The notes: a model not told the origin generated them from the sequence alone. Counted from the stretch's first letter, positions 7,696 through 17,740 are shown. The stretch: DNA of 31,234 nucleotides from CAYVKM01 sp964452045 (GCA_964452045.1 CAYVKM010000043.1:1-31234); one strand, 5' to 3'. Program-made: numbers and translations.

Positions 7696-7710
7696 TTAAG
7701 TTCAACTTAA
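7696..7710. promoter_or_regulatory. Palindrome before the carbohydrate-binding protein gene
   Basis: TTAAGTT-C-AACTTAA is a perfect inverted repeat around one central base, ending three bases before the AAGGAGG ribosome binding site. It is AT-rich like the LacI operators but has an odd centre and lacks the CG step, so it may be a different site or chance. Confidence 0.3.
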
Positions 7711-7725
7711 TTAAGGAGGCCTGTT

Positions 7726-10263
7726 ATGAGAAGATTTTTTTACTTCTCTCTATTTTGGGTTATTTTAAGTTTTCTTTTTATTGGGTCATTGTTGGCTCAA
7801 CCTAATCGCCTTCCCAACGGTGATTTTGAGACATATGCGCCAGCCTTTTGGGAAGAGTATAATGGTGGATTATCGGGAGTTCAGTTGACCTGGGCGGACG
7901 ATGAGGCGGCCCCGAACCCCTGGGCACCGGTCGGCGTGGACGTACCGAGCTATCGATCCTTTAAAGTAGAGAAGAGTTCAACGACTACAGACGCGGCAGG
8001 TTGGAAGAGCGTCAACAATTCGGATCTCTACTGGAACAATGCCTCGGGTAATATACTGTACACTTTAAGTTTTTATGCCAAGACCAATGGGGTGAATACC
8101 AATCCTTCCGGCCAGGATGCCATGATTGGGGTGTGGTATCGGTTTTATGCAAGTAGCGCCCTGATTGGTGAGCAGTTTGTGGCTTTAGATCAAACGACGG
8201 CGAGCACGGATTGGACAAAATATACTGGGGCCTTAACATTGAGTGGTGAGCCGGATGAGGTTTATGCCTATGCGGTGATGGAGATGAATGCGACCGGCAC
8301 GGTATGGTTTGATAATATTGATTGTGGGACGGATCCATGGTCGATGGGCATCTTCAATGGGGACGCTGAAACACCAGTTGGTTGGATGTATTGGACGGAT
8401 TCGGCGATGCCGAACTTTGCCTCATTGGTGACCGATACGGTACACAGCGGCAGTCACAGTGTGTTGCTTTATGAGAAAGACAACGAATCGGATGAGATGG
8501 TATATTATAGTGCGCCAATACCTGCCCAGGCGGATAAGTGGTATCGTTTGAGCGTATGGGTAAAAACAGATAGTGCCAATACCGATTCAACCTGGTATCC
8601 AAGCAATGCAACACCGGAATTCTTTGACCACCGAATGGGAATCTGCTTTTTCTTCCACATGGGAGATATCGAACATTCCTGGGATTTAACCGGAGGAGAT
8701 CAGTTCTTCTATATTAATCAGAGAGATGCAGCTACAGGATGGACTCAATATGTGGTGGTTGCAAAAGCTCCGGTTGATGCAACCGGACTTAGTATTCGTG
8801 CCCGTTTTAATAATTATCCTACAGGATATGCCTGGTATGATGACTTTATGGTCGAAAAATTGGAGGATGCGCCCAATGTTCTTCCCAACGGTGATTTTGA
8901 GACATATGCGCCAGCCTTTTGGGAAGAGTATAATGGTGGATTATCGGGAGTTCAGTTGACCTGGGCGGACGATGAGGCGGCCCCGAACCCCTGGGCACCG
9001 GTCGGCGTGGACGTACCGAGCTATCGATCCTTTAAAGTAGAGAAGAGTTCAACGACTACAGACGCGGCAGGTTGGAAGAGCGTCAACAATTCGGATCTCT
9101 ACTGGAACAATGCCTCGGGTAATATACTGTACACTTTAAGTTTTTATGCCAAGACCAATGGGGTGAATACCAATCCTTCCGGCCAGGATGCCATGATTGG
9201 GGTGTGGTATCGGTTTTATGCAAGTAGCGCCCTGATTGGTGAGCAGTTTGTGGCTTTAGATCAAACGACGGCGAGCACGGATTGGACAAAATATACTGGG
9301 GCCTTAACATTGAGTGGTGAGCCGGATGAGGTTTATGCCTATGCGGTGATGGAGATGAATGCGACCGGCACGGTATGGTTTGATAATATTGATTGTGGGA
9401 CGGATCCATGGTCGATGGGCATCTTCAATGGGGACGCTGAAACACCAGTTGGTTGGATGTATTGGACGGATTCGGCGATGCCGAACTTTGCCTCATTGGT
9501 GACCGATACGGTACACAGCGGCAGTCACAGTGTGTTGCTTTATGAGAAAGACAACGAATCGGATGAGATGGTATATTATAGTGCGCCAATACCTGCCCAG
9601 GCGGATAAGTGGTATCGTTTGAGCGTATGGGTAAAAACAGATAGTGCCAATACCGATTCAACCTGGTATCCAAGCAATGCAACACCGGAATTCTTTGACC
9701 ACCGAATGGGAATCTGCTTTTTCTTCCACATGGGAGATATCGAACATTCCTGGGATTTAACCGGAGGAGATCAGTTCTTCTATATTAATCAGAGAGATGC
9801 AGCTACAGGATGGACTCAATATGTGGTGGTTGCAAAAGCTCCGGTTGATGCAACCGGACTTAGTATTCGTGCCCGTTTTAATAATTATCCTACAGGATAT
9901 GCCTGGTATGATGACTTTGAAATATTCGCAGCGGATGCAATAGTCTCCATCGAAGATCCAGCCACTCCGATTACTATTCTGGCCACTGATTATAATTTAC
10001 TGCAGAACTATCCAAATCCGTTTAATCCCGAGACTATTATTGAATATCAGGTGCCTGAAAGAGGACAAGTGGAACTGAACATCTATAACATGCTAGGTCA
10101 AAAGATCCGAAATTTGGTGAGCGATGTGATGCCAGCAGGAACTTACCAGGTGTTGTGGAATGGCCGAGACGATTTTGGTAATCAAGTAGCCACCGGTATT
10201 TATCTTTATCAACTCCGGGGCAAAAATGCTTTAATTACCAAAAAAATGATGCTTATTAAATAG
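7726..10263 (+). CDS. Secreted protein with duplicated carbohydrate-binding-like modules and FlgD/T9SS-type C-terminal tail
   Basis: An 845-aa protein with a strong ribosome binding site (AAGGAGG, 6-nt spacing). Residues 1-25 form a signal peptide ending 'GSLLAQP'. Residues 29-374 and 386-731 are two copies of the same 346-residue unit, joined by an 11-residue linker. Each unit appears to contain two beta-sandwich modules opening with 'LPNGDFETYAPAFW' and 'IFNGDAETPVGWMYW' and closing with 'GTVWFDNIDCG' or 'GYAWYDDF'. This pattern is common in galactose-binding-like carbohydrate-binding modules (CBM4/9/16/22-like). The tail from about residue 762 ('NYPNPFNPETIIEYQVPE' to 'ATGIYLYQL') is the FlgD-Ig-like/type IX sorting-like domain of FCB bacteria. 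No catalytic domain is seen, so a glycan-binding surface role is inferred. It lies directly downstream of the LacI-type regulator. Confidence 0.85.
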   Translation: MRRFFYFSLFWVILSFLFIGSLLAQPNRLPNGDFETYAPAFWEEYNGGLSGVQLTWADDEAAPNPWAPVGVDVPSYRSFKVEKSSTTTDAAGWKSVNNSDLYWNNASGNILYTLSFYAKTNGVNTNPSGQDAMIGVWYRFYASSALIGEQFVALDQTTASTDWTKYTGALTLSGEPDEVYAYAVMEMNATGTVWFDNIDCGTDPWSMGIFNGDAETPVGWMYWTDSAMPNFASLVTDTVHSGSHSVLLYEKDNESDEMVYYSAPIPAQADKWYRLSVWVKTDSANTDSTWYPSNATPEFFDHRMGICFFFHMGDIEHSWDLTGGDQFFYINQRDAATGWTQYVVVAKAPVDATGLSIRARFNNYPTGYAWYDDFMVEKLEDAPNVLPNGDFETYAPAFWEEYNGGLSGVQLTWADDEAAPNPWAPVGVDVPSYRSFKVEKSSTTTDAAGWKSVNNSDLYWNNASGNILYTLSFYAKTNGVNTNPSGQDAMIGVWYRFYASSALIGEQFVALDQTTASTDWTKYTGALTLSGEPDEVYAYAVMEMNATGTVWFDNIDCGTDPWSMGIFNGDAETPVGWMYWTDSAMPNFASLVTDTVHSGSHSVLLYEKDNESDEMVYYSAPIPAQADKWYRLSVWVKTDSANTDSTWYPSNATPEFFDHRMGICFFFHMGDIEHSWDLTGGDQFFYINQRDAATGWTQYVVVAKAPVDATGLSIRARFNNYPTGYAWYDDFEIFAADAIVSIEDPATPITILATDYNLLQNYPNPFNPETIIEYQVPERGQVELNIYNMLGQKIRNLVSDVMPAGTYQVLWNGRDDFGNQVATGIYLYQLRGKNALITKKMMLIK
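7810..8847 (+). repeat. First copy of 1,038-nt tandem direct repeat
   Basis: This copy appears identical, base for base as far as I can follow, to 8881-9918 (offset 1,071 nt, a multiple of three). The match starts at CTTCCCAACGG and ends at TGACTTT. Copies are separated by 33 nt coding for an 11-residue linker. Confidence 0.93.
8881..9918 (+). repeat. Second copy of 1,038-nt tandem direct repeat
   Basis: This is the second copy of the unit at 7810-8847. After it the sequence diverges into the C-terminal sorting-like tail, whereas the first copy runs into the linker. Lack of even silent differences implies very recent duplication, homogenisation, or an assembly duplication. Confidence 0.93.
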
Positions 10264-10275
10264 CTGTTTATTTGT

Positions 10276-10322
10276 AACCAAAGCTCGGTGTATCTAAATG
10301 AAGATTACACCGAGCTTTGGTT
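10276..10322 (+). terminator. Strong hairpin after the carbohydrate-binding protein gene
   Basis: AACCAAAGCTCGGTGTA (10276-10292) pairs perfectly with 10306-10322, a 17-bp stem with a 13-nt loop, 12 nt after the stop codon. There is no U-tract, so it may act as a weak terminator or as an mRNA 3'-end stabiliser separating this gene from the TonB receptor operon. The remaining spacer to 10481 is AT-rich without a clear promoter. Confidence 0.65.
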
Positions 10323-10481
10323 TAGAAATGTATTGGCAATAGTTGAAAATATGGTTTTAATCAATAAGAGAGAAATTTACTCGATTTTTTAATTTGATAC
10401 TATTAATAGCAATTATAGCTTTAAAATAAATTAAATATTGTCATTCTAAAAATTAACGATTTCCGAATTTAGGGGGTGGTC

Positions 10482-13190
10482 ATGGACCACATATTTCGAA
10501 AATCTGTACGTTTAATGACGATCTTCTTTTTTTTCTTATCCTATTCCATAAGTTCCGCTGGCACCACTGGAAAATTGGTTGGTATTGTACTGGACAAATC
10601 CACCGGAGAACCGCTACCGGGTGTTAATATTGTGATAGAAAATACCGTTCTAGGTGCAGCAACGGATTTGGATGGTTCCTTCCTGGTATTAGGTATCCCT
10701 CCAGGGAAATACACTGTTCGTGCTACAATGATAGGATACACCGACCTGGTTCAGAATGCTGTGGTTATTAATGTTGATAAGACCACAAAATTAGAGTTTA
10801 AGTTATCTGAAACTTCTTTGGATCTGGGTGAAACTATCGAAGTTACGGCGGAAAGACCATTGGTGAAAAAGGATCTGACTTCCACCGAATCAACGGTAGG
10901 AAGAGATGTCATTGAAAACTTACCTGTTGACGATTTTAATGATGTGGTTAATCTTCAGGCAGGTGTGGTGGATGGGCATTTCAGGGGTGGCCGTACCGGC
11001 GAAGTCGCTTATATGATTAATGGTATTCCGGTAAACGATGTGTATTCAGGAGACATTGTGGTTGAAGTTGAAAATAATTCTGTTCAAGAGCTCAATGTTA
11101 TCAGCGGTACCTTCAACGCAGAGTACGGACAAGCAATGTCCGGCGTGGTTAATATTGTTACCAAGGAAGGGAGTAAAAATTACAACGGTAATATAAAGGC
11201 TTATGCTGGTGATTATTTAAGTACTGGTTCTCATGACAGTATATTCTGGAATATAGATAAATATAATCCAATATATGATATACAGAGTAATTTCAGCGGC
11301 CCGATTCCGGGATTTAGAAATAAGCTGACTTTTTTTGCCAGTGCCAGAATTTTTCATGATGAAGGTTTTATCTATGGCAAGAAAGTTTTTCTGCCCTCGG
11401 ATATTTCTAACTGGGTACCGGATATTACAACCGATCGGGTGATTCAGAGTCAAGGTGTAAATTATCCTTTCAGCGAATCTACGGCTCAACAACTCATAAA
11501 CAATGCAGAAGCCGTGCCTATGAATGGCTCTGATCGCTATACTGGCAGCCTAAAATTAACCTATGGTTTATCGGTAAGAGACAAAATAAGTGTAGAAACT
11601 ATCTTACAAAGACGGAACTGGCAGGATTATGCCCATGAGTTTCGGTTAAATCCGGAAGGAAATTATGAGCAAAAACAGTCGAGCATAACCCTGGGAAGTT
11701 CCTGGAACCACATATTTAGCCAGAGAACCTTTGTGGATTTACGTTATTCCTATTTTTATACACGATATAATCAATATGTATATGAGGATCCATTTGATCC
11801 ACGGTATGTTTCAGATGATTTTCTCTTGGTATCTGGTGCAAATGCTTTCAAAAGTGGCGGGCAACAAATGTGGAACTTTGATCGCAGCACCAGCACTAAC
11901 CTGGCAAAACTTGAATTATTAAGCCAGATAACCAATACCCATCAAATTAAAATTGGCATTGAAGCAAAACAGCATCGCCTATGGATGCATGAATTCTATG
12001 TCATCCCCGAACTACCCGAGCGAATGGCACCTATCACCACAATTGCGAATAATCAATACCTACATAAACCAACTGAATATTCTTCCTATTTTCAAGATAA
12101 AATAGAATTAACTTACATGGTGGTTAATGCAGGTTTGCGAGTGGACTATTTTGAACCTGATGGAGTAATACCATTAGATTTTACTCGTCCGACAACCTCC
12201 GGGAGAAAGAAAGCAAATCCAAAGTGGCAAGTAAGTCCTCGATTTGGTATAGCTTACCCTATTACCGAAAAGGGAGTAATCCATGTCTCTTATGGACACT
12301 TCTTTCAAATCCCAAATTTCGAGTATTTGTATAAAAATCCTGAATTCGAAGTTTATCCTTTACAAAGTATTCCTTCGGATCCTCCTCAATCTACTTTGAA
12401 TACCATGGGAAATGCAGATCTTAAACCACAAGAGACCGTAATTTATGAAATTGGTTTACAACAGCAACTCAGCAATATCTTCGGACTTTCTGTCACTACC
12501 TACTACAAAGATATTCGAAATCTTTTGGGAACAGAGGTTCATAAGACTTATCAGGGCGACAGGTATGCACGATATATCAATCGTGATTATGCTTTTGTTC
12601 GCGGTATTACTTTTGAATTTGAAAAACGCCAATCTTCAGGGATTGGTGCTTCCATTGATTATACTTATCAAATTGCAAAAGGGAATGCTTCAGACCCGAA
12701 TACAGCATTTTTAGATGCTCAATCTGATCCTCCGAAAGAAACTGAAAAACAATTAGTACCTTTAGATTGGGATAGAAGACATCAGATTAATGCTACGCTT
12801 ACCTTGGGTACTCCTGGAAACTACGTGGTAAGTTTGATTGGCCGTTTTGGTACAGGGCTTCCCTATACTCCTACTTTTCAAAATATCCAGACTGCCGTAG
12901 AAAATAGTGGCCGAAGACCGGATGTGTTCTATACTGATTTATATGCATATAAAAGTGTATCACTTTTTAAAATGGAATTTGGGTTATATTTGAAAATCTA
13001 TAATCTCTTTGACCGTTTGAACGAAACAGATGTGTTTAGAGATACCGGTCATGCTGGTTACACACTTGAACCGCTTTATGTTGGAGGTCTTCGTCCCAGG
13101 GGCATAAATACGCTCAACCAGTATTTTGTGCGTCCTGATTATTATTCAGAACCTCGTCGTATTCAAATTGGTTTTGAAGTTGGATTTTAA
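10482..13190 (+). CDS. TonB-dependent outer-membrane receptor with carboxypeptidase-regulatory-like N-terminus
   Basis: A 902-aa outer-membrane receptor. A signal peptide (to about residue 26) precedes a carboxypeptidase-regulatory-like domain at about 30-108 ('VGIVLDKSTGEPLPGVNI', 'TDLDGSFLVLGIPPGKYTV'). Next come a TonB-box-like 'ETIEVTAE' (117-124) and the plug at about 130-235 with 'DVVNLQAGVVDG', 'YMINGIPVNDVYSG', 'ISGTFNAEYGQAMSGVVNIVT'. The remainder is a beta-barrel ending in a terminal Phe, as outer-membrane proteins do. I chose the ATG at 10482, preceded by AGGGGG (10471-10476), over an in-frame GTG inside that ribosome binding site. It probably imports an oligosaccharide, by context. 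The downstream gene starts 14 nt after its stop. No SusD-like gene follows, unlike Bacteroidota loci. Confidence 0.92.
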   Translation: MDHIFRKSVRLMTIFFFFLSYSISSAGTTGKLVGIVLDKSTGEPLPGVNIVIENTVLGAATDLDGSFLVLGIPPGKYTVRATMIGYTDLVQNAVVINVDKTTKLEFKLSETSLDLGETIEVTAERPLVKKDLTSTESTVGRDVIENLPVDDFNDVVNLQAGVVDGHFRGGRTGEVAYMINGIPVNDVYSGDIVVEVENNSVQELNVISGTFNAEYGQAMSGVVNIVTKEGSKNYNGNIKAYAGDYLSTGSHDSIFWNIDKYNPIYDIQSNFSGPIPGFRNKLTFFASARIFHDEGFIYGKKVFLPSDISNWVPDITTDRVIQSQGVNYPFSESTAQQLINNAEAVPMNGSDRYTGSLKLTYGLSVRDKISVETILQRRNWQDYAHEFRLNPEGNYEQKQSSITLGSSWNHIFSQRTFVDLRYSYFYTRYNQYVYEDPFDPRYVSDDFLLVSGANAFKSGGQQMWNFDRSTSTNLAKLELLSQITNTHQIKIGIEAKQHRLWMHEFYVIPELPERMAPITTIANNQYLHKPTEYSSYFQDKIELTYMVVNAGLRVDYFEPDGVIPLDFTRPTTSGRKKANPKWQVSPRFGIAYPITEKGVIHVSYGHFFQIPNFEYLYKNPEFEVYPLQSIPSDPPQSTLNTMGNADLKPQETVIYEIGLQQQLSNIFGLSVTTYYKDIRNLLGTEVHKTYQGDRYARYINRDYAFVRGITFEFEKRQSSGIGASIDYTYQIAKGNASDPNTAFLDAQSDPPKETEKQLVPLDWDRRHQINATLTLGTPGNYVVSLIGRFGTGLPYTPTFQNIQTAVENSGRRPDVFYTDLYAYKSVSLFKMEFGLYLKIYNLFDRLNETDVFRDTGHAGYTLEPLYVGGLRPRGINTLNQYFVRPDYYSEPRRIQIGFEVGF

Positions 13191-13204
13191 ATTGGGTAAT
13201 TGAT

Positions 13205-16200
13205 ATGAAAATTCATCATTTATTTTTTTCCTATTTGCTTTGTTTGATATTTTTTCAACCTCTTCTTTATAGTCAGAGAGAACCTGATCCTCATGTCGGT
13301 AATACTGAAAACCGCAGACAGGGAATTATGGATGGTAACTTGGTGCGTACCATTTTTTTAAATTGGGGTGAGATTGCCCACTGGCCAGATCAACCTTCTG
13401 GAGAGTGGCCAAAGGGGACGGGCCATCAGTATGTAGACGGTGTGGCCCTGGTTGTTCAGGCAAGGGCGTTAGATAACAATGGTAATATTATTCATCCCAT
13501 GGAAACTCAATATAGAGAATTCGTTGATAAAGGACCAACTGATGAATTATGGGGCTGGGCCCCCTTGCCAGGTTATTTCAATTCAGAGGGGGATAAACCT
13601 GCCATAAGTACCGATCCTTTTACCTGGCCGGATAGATGGCCGGATAAGATAGACGGATGGGTAAATCCCAATGAAATTCGTAATGATTATGATGATGATG
13701 GAAATGGTCTGGTTGATGATTTGGTATATTGGAATGGTTTTTTTGGAAAAGGTGTAAGGAATGCAGATGTAGAAACATATTTCGTATTTGATGATGATCC
13801 GGATGAAGAGTGGAATTTCTACCCCGATCCATTAAATCCGGACCGCCGTGGAATGGGTCTTGAAGTAGCTGCCAGATATTTTCAGTGGTCACAGGTATTA
13901 GCAGAAGATGTAATTTTTGCTCTTTATTTCATCACCAATGAGGGTAAATATAATTACGACAGTACTTATTATTGCTTTTACATCGACTGGGGAGTAGGAG
14001 GAACAGATGATTCCTCTGATGATACGGGTGATTATGATACATATTTAGATATTGCTTGGGCATGGGATGGCGATGGTTATGGAACGCCAAATAGATGGTA
14101 TCCGGTAGGCGTAGCTGGGTTCGCATTTTTGGAAAGTCCGGGTATTCCAACTGACGCCCAAGACAATGATGATGATGGAATTATTGATGAGCAGAGAAAC
14201 TCGGGTCCGGGCACATGGTTAGATACACCTCCCTACGGTATAGCAGACCCTATTTTGTATAAAAATTATTTTGGTAAAGAGCCCGGCCCTCATTGGTCAG
14301 GTGATGAAGATGGTGATTGGGTCATTTATTCTGATGTAAATTTAAATGGCCAATGGGATGAGGGTGAACCATTGAATGACGATGTAGGAGAAGACGGATT
14401 AGGTCCGTATGATTTTAATTATCCCGGAGCTGATTTGGGTGAAGCAGATGGGATTCCAACAGCAGGAGAACCCGATTTTGATTTTACTGATAAGGATGAA
14501 TCCGATCAAATCGGATTAACCGGTTTCCGTATTTTCCCTGTTCATACTTACGAATTATGGAATGAAGAACAGAATTGGAATGTATTCCGTTCGGCTCCAC
14601 CTCCCCATAACCAACAGGTTACTGCTAATCTTGGTATGTTCTTTTCTTCAGGTCCATTTCCTTTGCAAGCCGGGCAAACTGAAAATTACTCAATGTCTTT
14701 ACTCTTTGGGGATAACAAGGACGATTTAGTTTTAACCAAGAAAACCGTTCAACAAATTTATAATGCAGATTATCGTTTTGCTAAACCCCCGGAAAAACCC
14801 AGATTAAAAGCAGTTATTCCTGGAAATAACAGAGTAATTCTAGTCTGGGATGATCGGGCAGAAAGATCGTGGGATCCATTTTTACAGGAATTCGATTTTG
14901 AGGGTTATAAAGTATATCGAAGTACTGAAGCCGAGTTTCAGGAAACCCGATTAATTACGGATGCTTATGGACGTTTAACTTTTAGTAAGCCAATTGTTCA
15001 ATTTGATAAAATTGATGAGTATACAGGATTACATCCAATAGATGTTCAGGGGGCTAATTTTAATTTAGGCCAAAATACCGGATTACAGCATTATTACATT
15101 GATACCGATGTGAAAAATGGTCAGACATATTATTATGCTGTTGTTTCTTATGATCATGGTCTGATTGACACCAATGCCACTACAGGAGAATTAAGCGGTT
15201 TAACCCCGGCAGAGTGTACCAGTAAAATTGGAGTTGACATATCCGGTAATATCCAGGTAGATATAAATACGGCTGTAGTCGTTCCAACAGAACCGGCAGC
15301 CGGATATGTTCCCCCGGAAATTGGCGAGGGAGATTATATTCGTCAAACCGTTGGAACCGGGGATGTGGAGATAGAATTCCTTATTCCCGATTCCGTTAAA
15401 GACAACCGTTTTTATACCATAGAGTTTGGGGATACTTCCTATTTCCATAATACTGGTAGCTCATATTACATTATCTATGATAGCACCTCCGGGCAAAAGG
15501 TCGCTCGTACCGATACCACTTGGGTAAAAGATATCTCACAATCTCCGCTTATTGATGGATTTGTTATCACCATTAATAATGATGCGGTTGATCTGGATCG
15601 GGATAATACGGGATGGTTAGTACGAACTACAAATTATAATTGGCGGGTAAATTTTGACGAAAAATATACAAAAGAGGTTGTTAATGATCCTTTAAACTTA
15701 AATATTAGTTATCCTGCAGATTATGAAATTACTTTTACTGATCAGTTCACAGATACCGCGGATAATAGAAGCTTATATGGTACTATCTGGGAAAATTATC
15801 CTACAAAATTCACTGTTTTCGATCTTACTGAAAATAAACCATCTCAATTTGCATTTCGGGAGGAGATACCCGAGTATCGGGATTCCACATTGAGTCCCTT
15901 TCTTCCCGGGGATGATCGATCTAAAATGGAGCAAATTCTCCTTTGGGTCAGCGATCCGGACCCAGGCAATATTTTTCATTTAAAAACAACCTGGCGTTTA
16001 TTTTNNNNNNNNNNNNNNNNNNNNNNNNNNNNNNNNNNNNNNNNNNNNNNNNNNNNNNNNNNNNNNNNNNNNNNNNNNNNNNNNNNNNNNNNNNNNNNNN
16101 NNNNAGCGATCCGGACCCAGGCAATATTTTTCATTTAAAAACAACCTGGCGTTTATTTTTTGAAGGCGATACGACATTAACTCAACTAATACCCCCTGCA

Positions 16201-16623
16201 CCGGGTGATATTTTTCGTATTGCTACCAAGAAGCCTTTTAGAACCGGTGATGATATTAAATTTAGGGTTCAAGGCCACCAATACAGTTTAGAGAAAGCAA
16301 AATCCGATCTGGATAAAATTGCTGTTGTCCCAAATCCGTATGTGGTAACTGCGTCATGGGAACCTCGTTCTCCCTATAGATTCGGCCGTGGTGAAAGAAG
16401 AATTGAATTTATTCATCTTCCGCAACAGTGTACAATCAGAATCTATACTTTAAGAGGGTATCTGGTTAATACAATTATACATGATAGCTCGATCAATGAT
16501 GGATCAGAAACCTGGAATATGTTAAGCAAGGACGGACGGGAAATTGCTTACGGTGTATACATCTTTCACGTTGATGCAGGGAAGGTAGGTGAAAAAATTG
16601 GAAAATTTGCTGTTATCAAATAA
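13205..16623 (+). CDS. Large exported protein with acidic calcium-binding-like repeats and a fibronectin-III-like domain (gene interrupted by an artificial gap)
   Basis: The reading frame runs from 13205 to the N run at 16005 and resumes after it. The 55 nt before the gap (15950-16004) are repeated exactly after it (16105-16159), and removing one copy with the Ns gives one open frame of 1,087 aa ending at 16623. A signal peptide (about 1-23, 'LLYSQRE') leads into a mostly unrecognised N-terminal region. That region carries acidic loops such as 'NDYDDDGNGLVDD' (about 160), 'DNDDDGIIDE' (about 320) and 'DVNLNGQWDEGE' (about 377), which resemble calcium-binding repeats. A fibronectin-III-like segment follows at about 535-660 ('GYKVYRS', 'QTYYYAVVSYDHG'). 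The last 100 residues resemble a FlgD/type IX-like tail ('VVPNPYVV', 'AYGVYIFHV'). Lying between the TonB receptor and a PorV/Q barrel, it is probably a surface partner of the receptor; its function is not known. Confidence 0.82.
15950..16159. other. Assembly gap (100 N) flanked by 55-nt duplicate ends
   Basis: The N run is 16005-16104. The sequence 15950-16004 is identical to 16105-16159. The two contig ends overlap and were not merged, so the real DNA probably lacks the Ns and one 55-nt copy, keeping the coding frame. Confidence 0.93.
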
Positions 16624-16638
16624 AAACAGGAAAATAGT

Positions 16639-17655
16639 ATGAGACCTTATTATCTGATTTTTATACTATTGACCAGCTTTGCATATAGTCAATATTCTGG
16701 TTCGGTTTCAAATGTTGCCACAACAGCTGCGCCCTTTCTGGAAATTGGTGTAGGCTCAAGAGCAATCGGTATGGGGGGTGCATTTGTCGCAACTGCAAAT
16801 GACGCCACTGCCATGTATTGGAATCCCGCGGGCCTCGGAAGACTTTCTCGTCCTGAGCTGATATTTATCCATACCGAATGGATCGCAGAAATTAATTTTG
16901 ATTTCGCTGGTGGTGTTATACCTCTGGGAAGACTTGGTACCCTCGGAGCAAGTATAACCACAGTCAGTATGGATGCAATGGAAGTTCGAACGGTGGATAA
17001 ACCGGAAGGAACCGGTGAATTCTTCGATGTTGGCAATTTAGCCCTGATGGTTTCCTATGGGTTTAATCTTACTGATCGTTTCTCCATTGGTTTTAGTACA
17101 AAGTATATTCACGAAAAGATCTGGAAAGAAACTGCCCAGAGTTTTGCACTAGATATTGGAACACTTTTCAGGACCGGTTTAAAGGATATGAGGATTGGAG
17201 CAGCATTAACCAATTTTGGCTCAGATATGCAGTTAAGTGGGGATGATTTATTGGTTTTCTACGATCCGGATCCATATCAAATGGGAAATAATGATAAAAT
17301 CTTTTCCGAATTAAAAACTGATAAATGGCCTCTTCCATTAAATTTTCAGGTTGGATTGGCAATGGAATTGATAAATTCGAATGTTCATCGTTTAACGACT
17401 GCTGTTGATGCTGTGCACCCGGTTAATAACAAAGAAAGTATCCATCTTGGAATGGAATATGCATTAAGAGAACAATTCCTTTTAAGAGCAGGATATCGAA
17501 ATCTCTTTCTCCAGGATAGCGAGGAAGGACTAACTTTAGGAGCAGGATTTACACAGCGATTCTTAAATAATTTTCAAGTATCCATTGATTATGCTTATGC
17601 TGATTTTGGCAGATTGCAAAATGCACAACGCTTCTCAATCTCATTACGATTTTAA
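16639..17655 (+). CDS. PorV/PorQ-family outer-membrane beta-barrel protein
   Basis: A 338-aa protein with a signal peptide (about 1-17, 'FAYSQY'). It has the family signature 'FLEIGVGSRAIGMGGAFVATANDATAMYWNPAGLGRL' region at about residues 31-68, followed by alternating beta strands and a C-terminal 'RFSISLRF' ending in Phe. This is the PorV/PorQ (UPF0164/FadL-like) family. In Bacteroidota, PorV shuttles type IX substrates, but many FCB paralogues in other contexts have unknown roles. It starts 15 nt after the 1,087-aa gene and closes a compact unit with the TonB receptor. It could help export or anchor the tail-bearing neighbours, or form a pore for the substrate; this is inference. The 85-nt spacer after it has only a weak 5-bp hairpin. 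Confidence 0.87.
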   Translation: MRPYYLIFILLTSFAYSQYSGSVSNVATTAAPFLEIGVGSRAIGMGGAFVATANDATAMYWNPAGLGRLSRPELIFIHTEWIAEINFDFAGGVIPLGRLGTLGASITTVSMDAMEVRTVDKPEGTGEFFDVGNLALMVSYGFNLTDRFSIGFSTKYIHEKIWKETAQSFALDIGTLFRTGLKDMRIGAALTNFGSDMQLSGDDLLVFYDPDPYQMGNNDKIFSELKTDKWPLPLNFQVGLAMELINSNVHRLTTAVDAVHPVNNKESIHLGMEYALREQFLLRAGYRNLFLQDSEEGLTLGAGFTQRFLNNFQVSIDYAYADFGRLQNAQRFSISLRF

Positions 17656-17740
17656 GCATAAAAAAAGTTTTTCTCTATATCAGAGATAAAGTGCATTCTA
17701 ATTGTCTTATCAATATTAATTTATCGTAAAACTTTGTCAA

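Noticed and set aside
8012..9685. Paired minus-strand open frames of 108 and 86 codons, each present twice
   Set aside because: They are antisense shadows duplicated only because the coding strand is duplicated.
7810..9918. Insertion sequence or transposon as the source of the tandem repeat
   Set aside because: No transposase, terminal inverted repeats or target duplication; the repeat is entirely protein-coding and in frame.
10476..10481. GTG start of the TonB receptor
   Set aside because: It overlaps the ribosome binding site of the ATG at 10482.
15943..16623. A separate gene after the 16-kb gap
   Set aside because: It is the C-terminal end of the 1,087-aa protein once the 55-nt duplicate and Ns are removed.
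13205..16623. SusD-like assignment of the 1,087-aa protein
   Set aside because: No SusD-like helical repeats or lipoprotein signal; the features are acidic loops, a fibronectin-like segment and a FlgD-like tail.
17672..17686. TCTCT/AGAGA hairpin as a terminator after the PorV/Q gene
   Set aside because: A 5-bp stem with no following T run is too weak to call.
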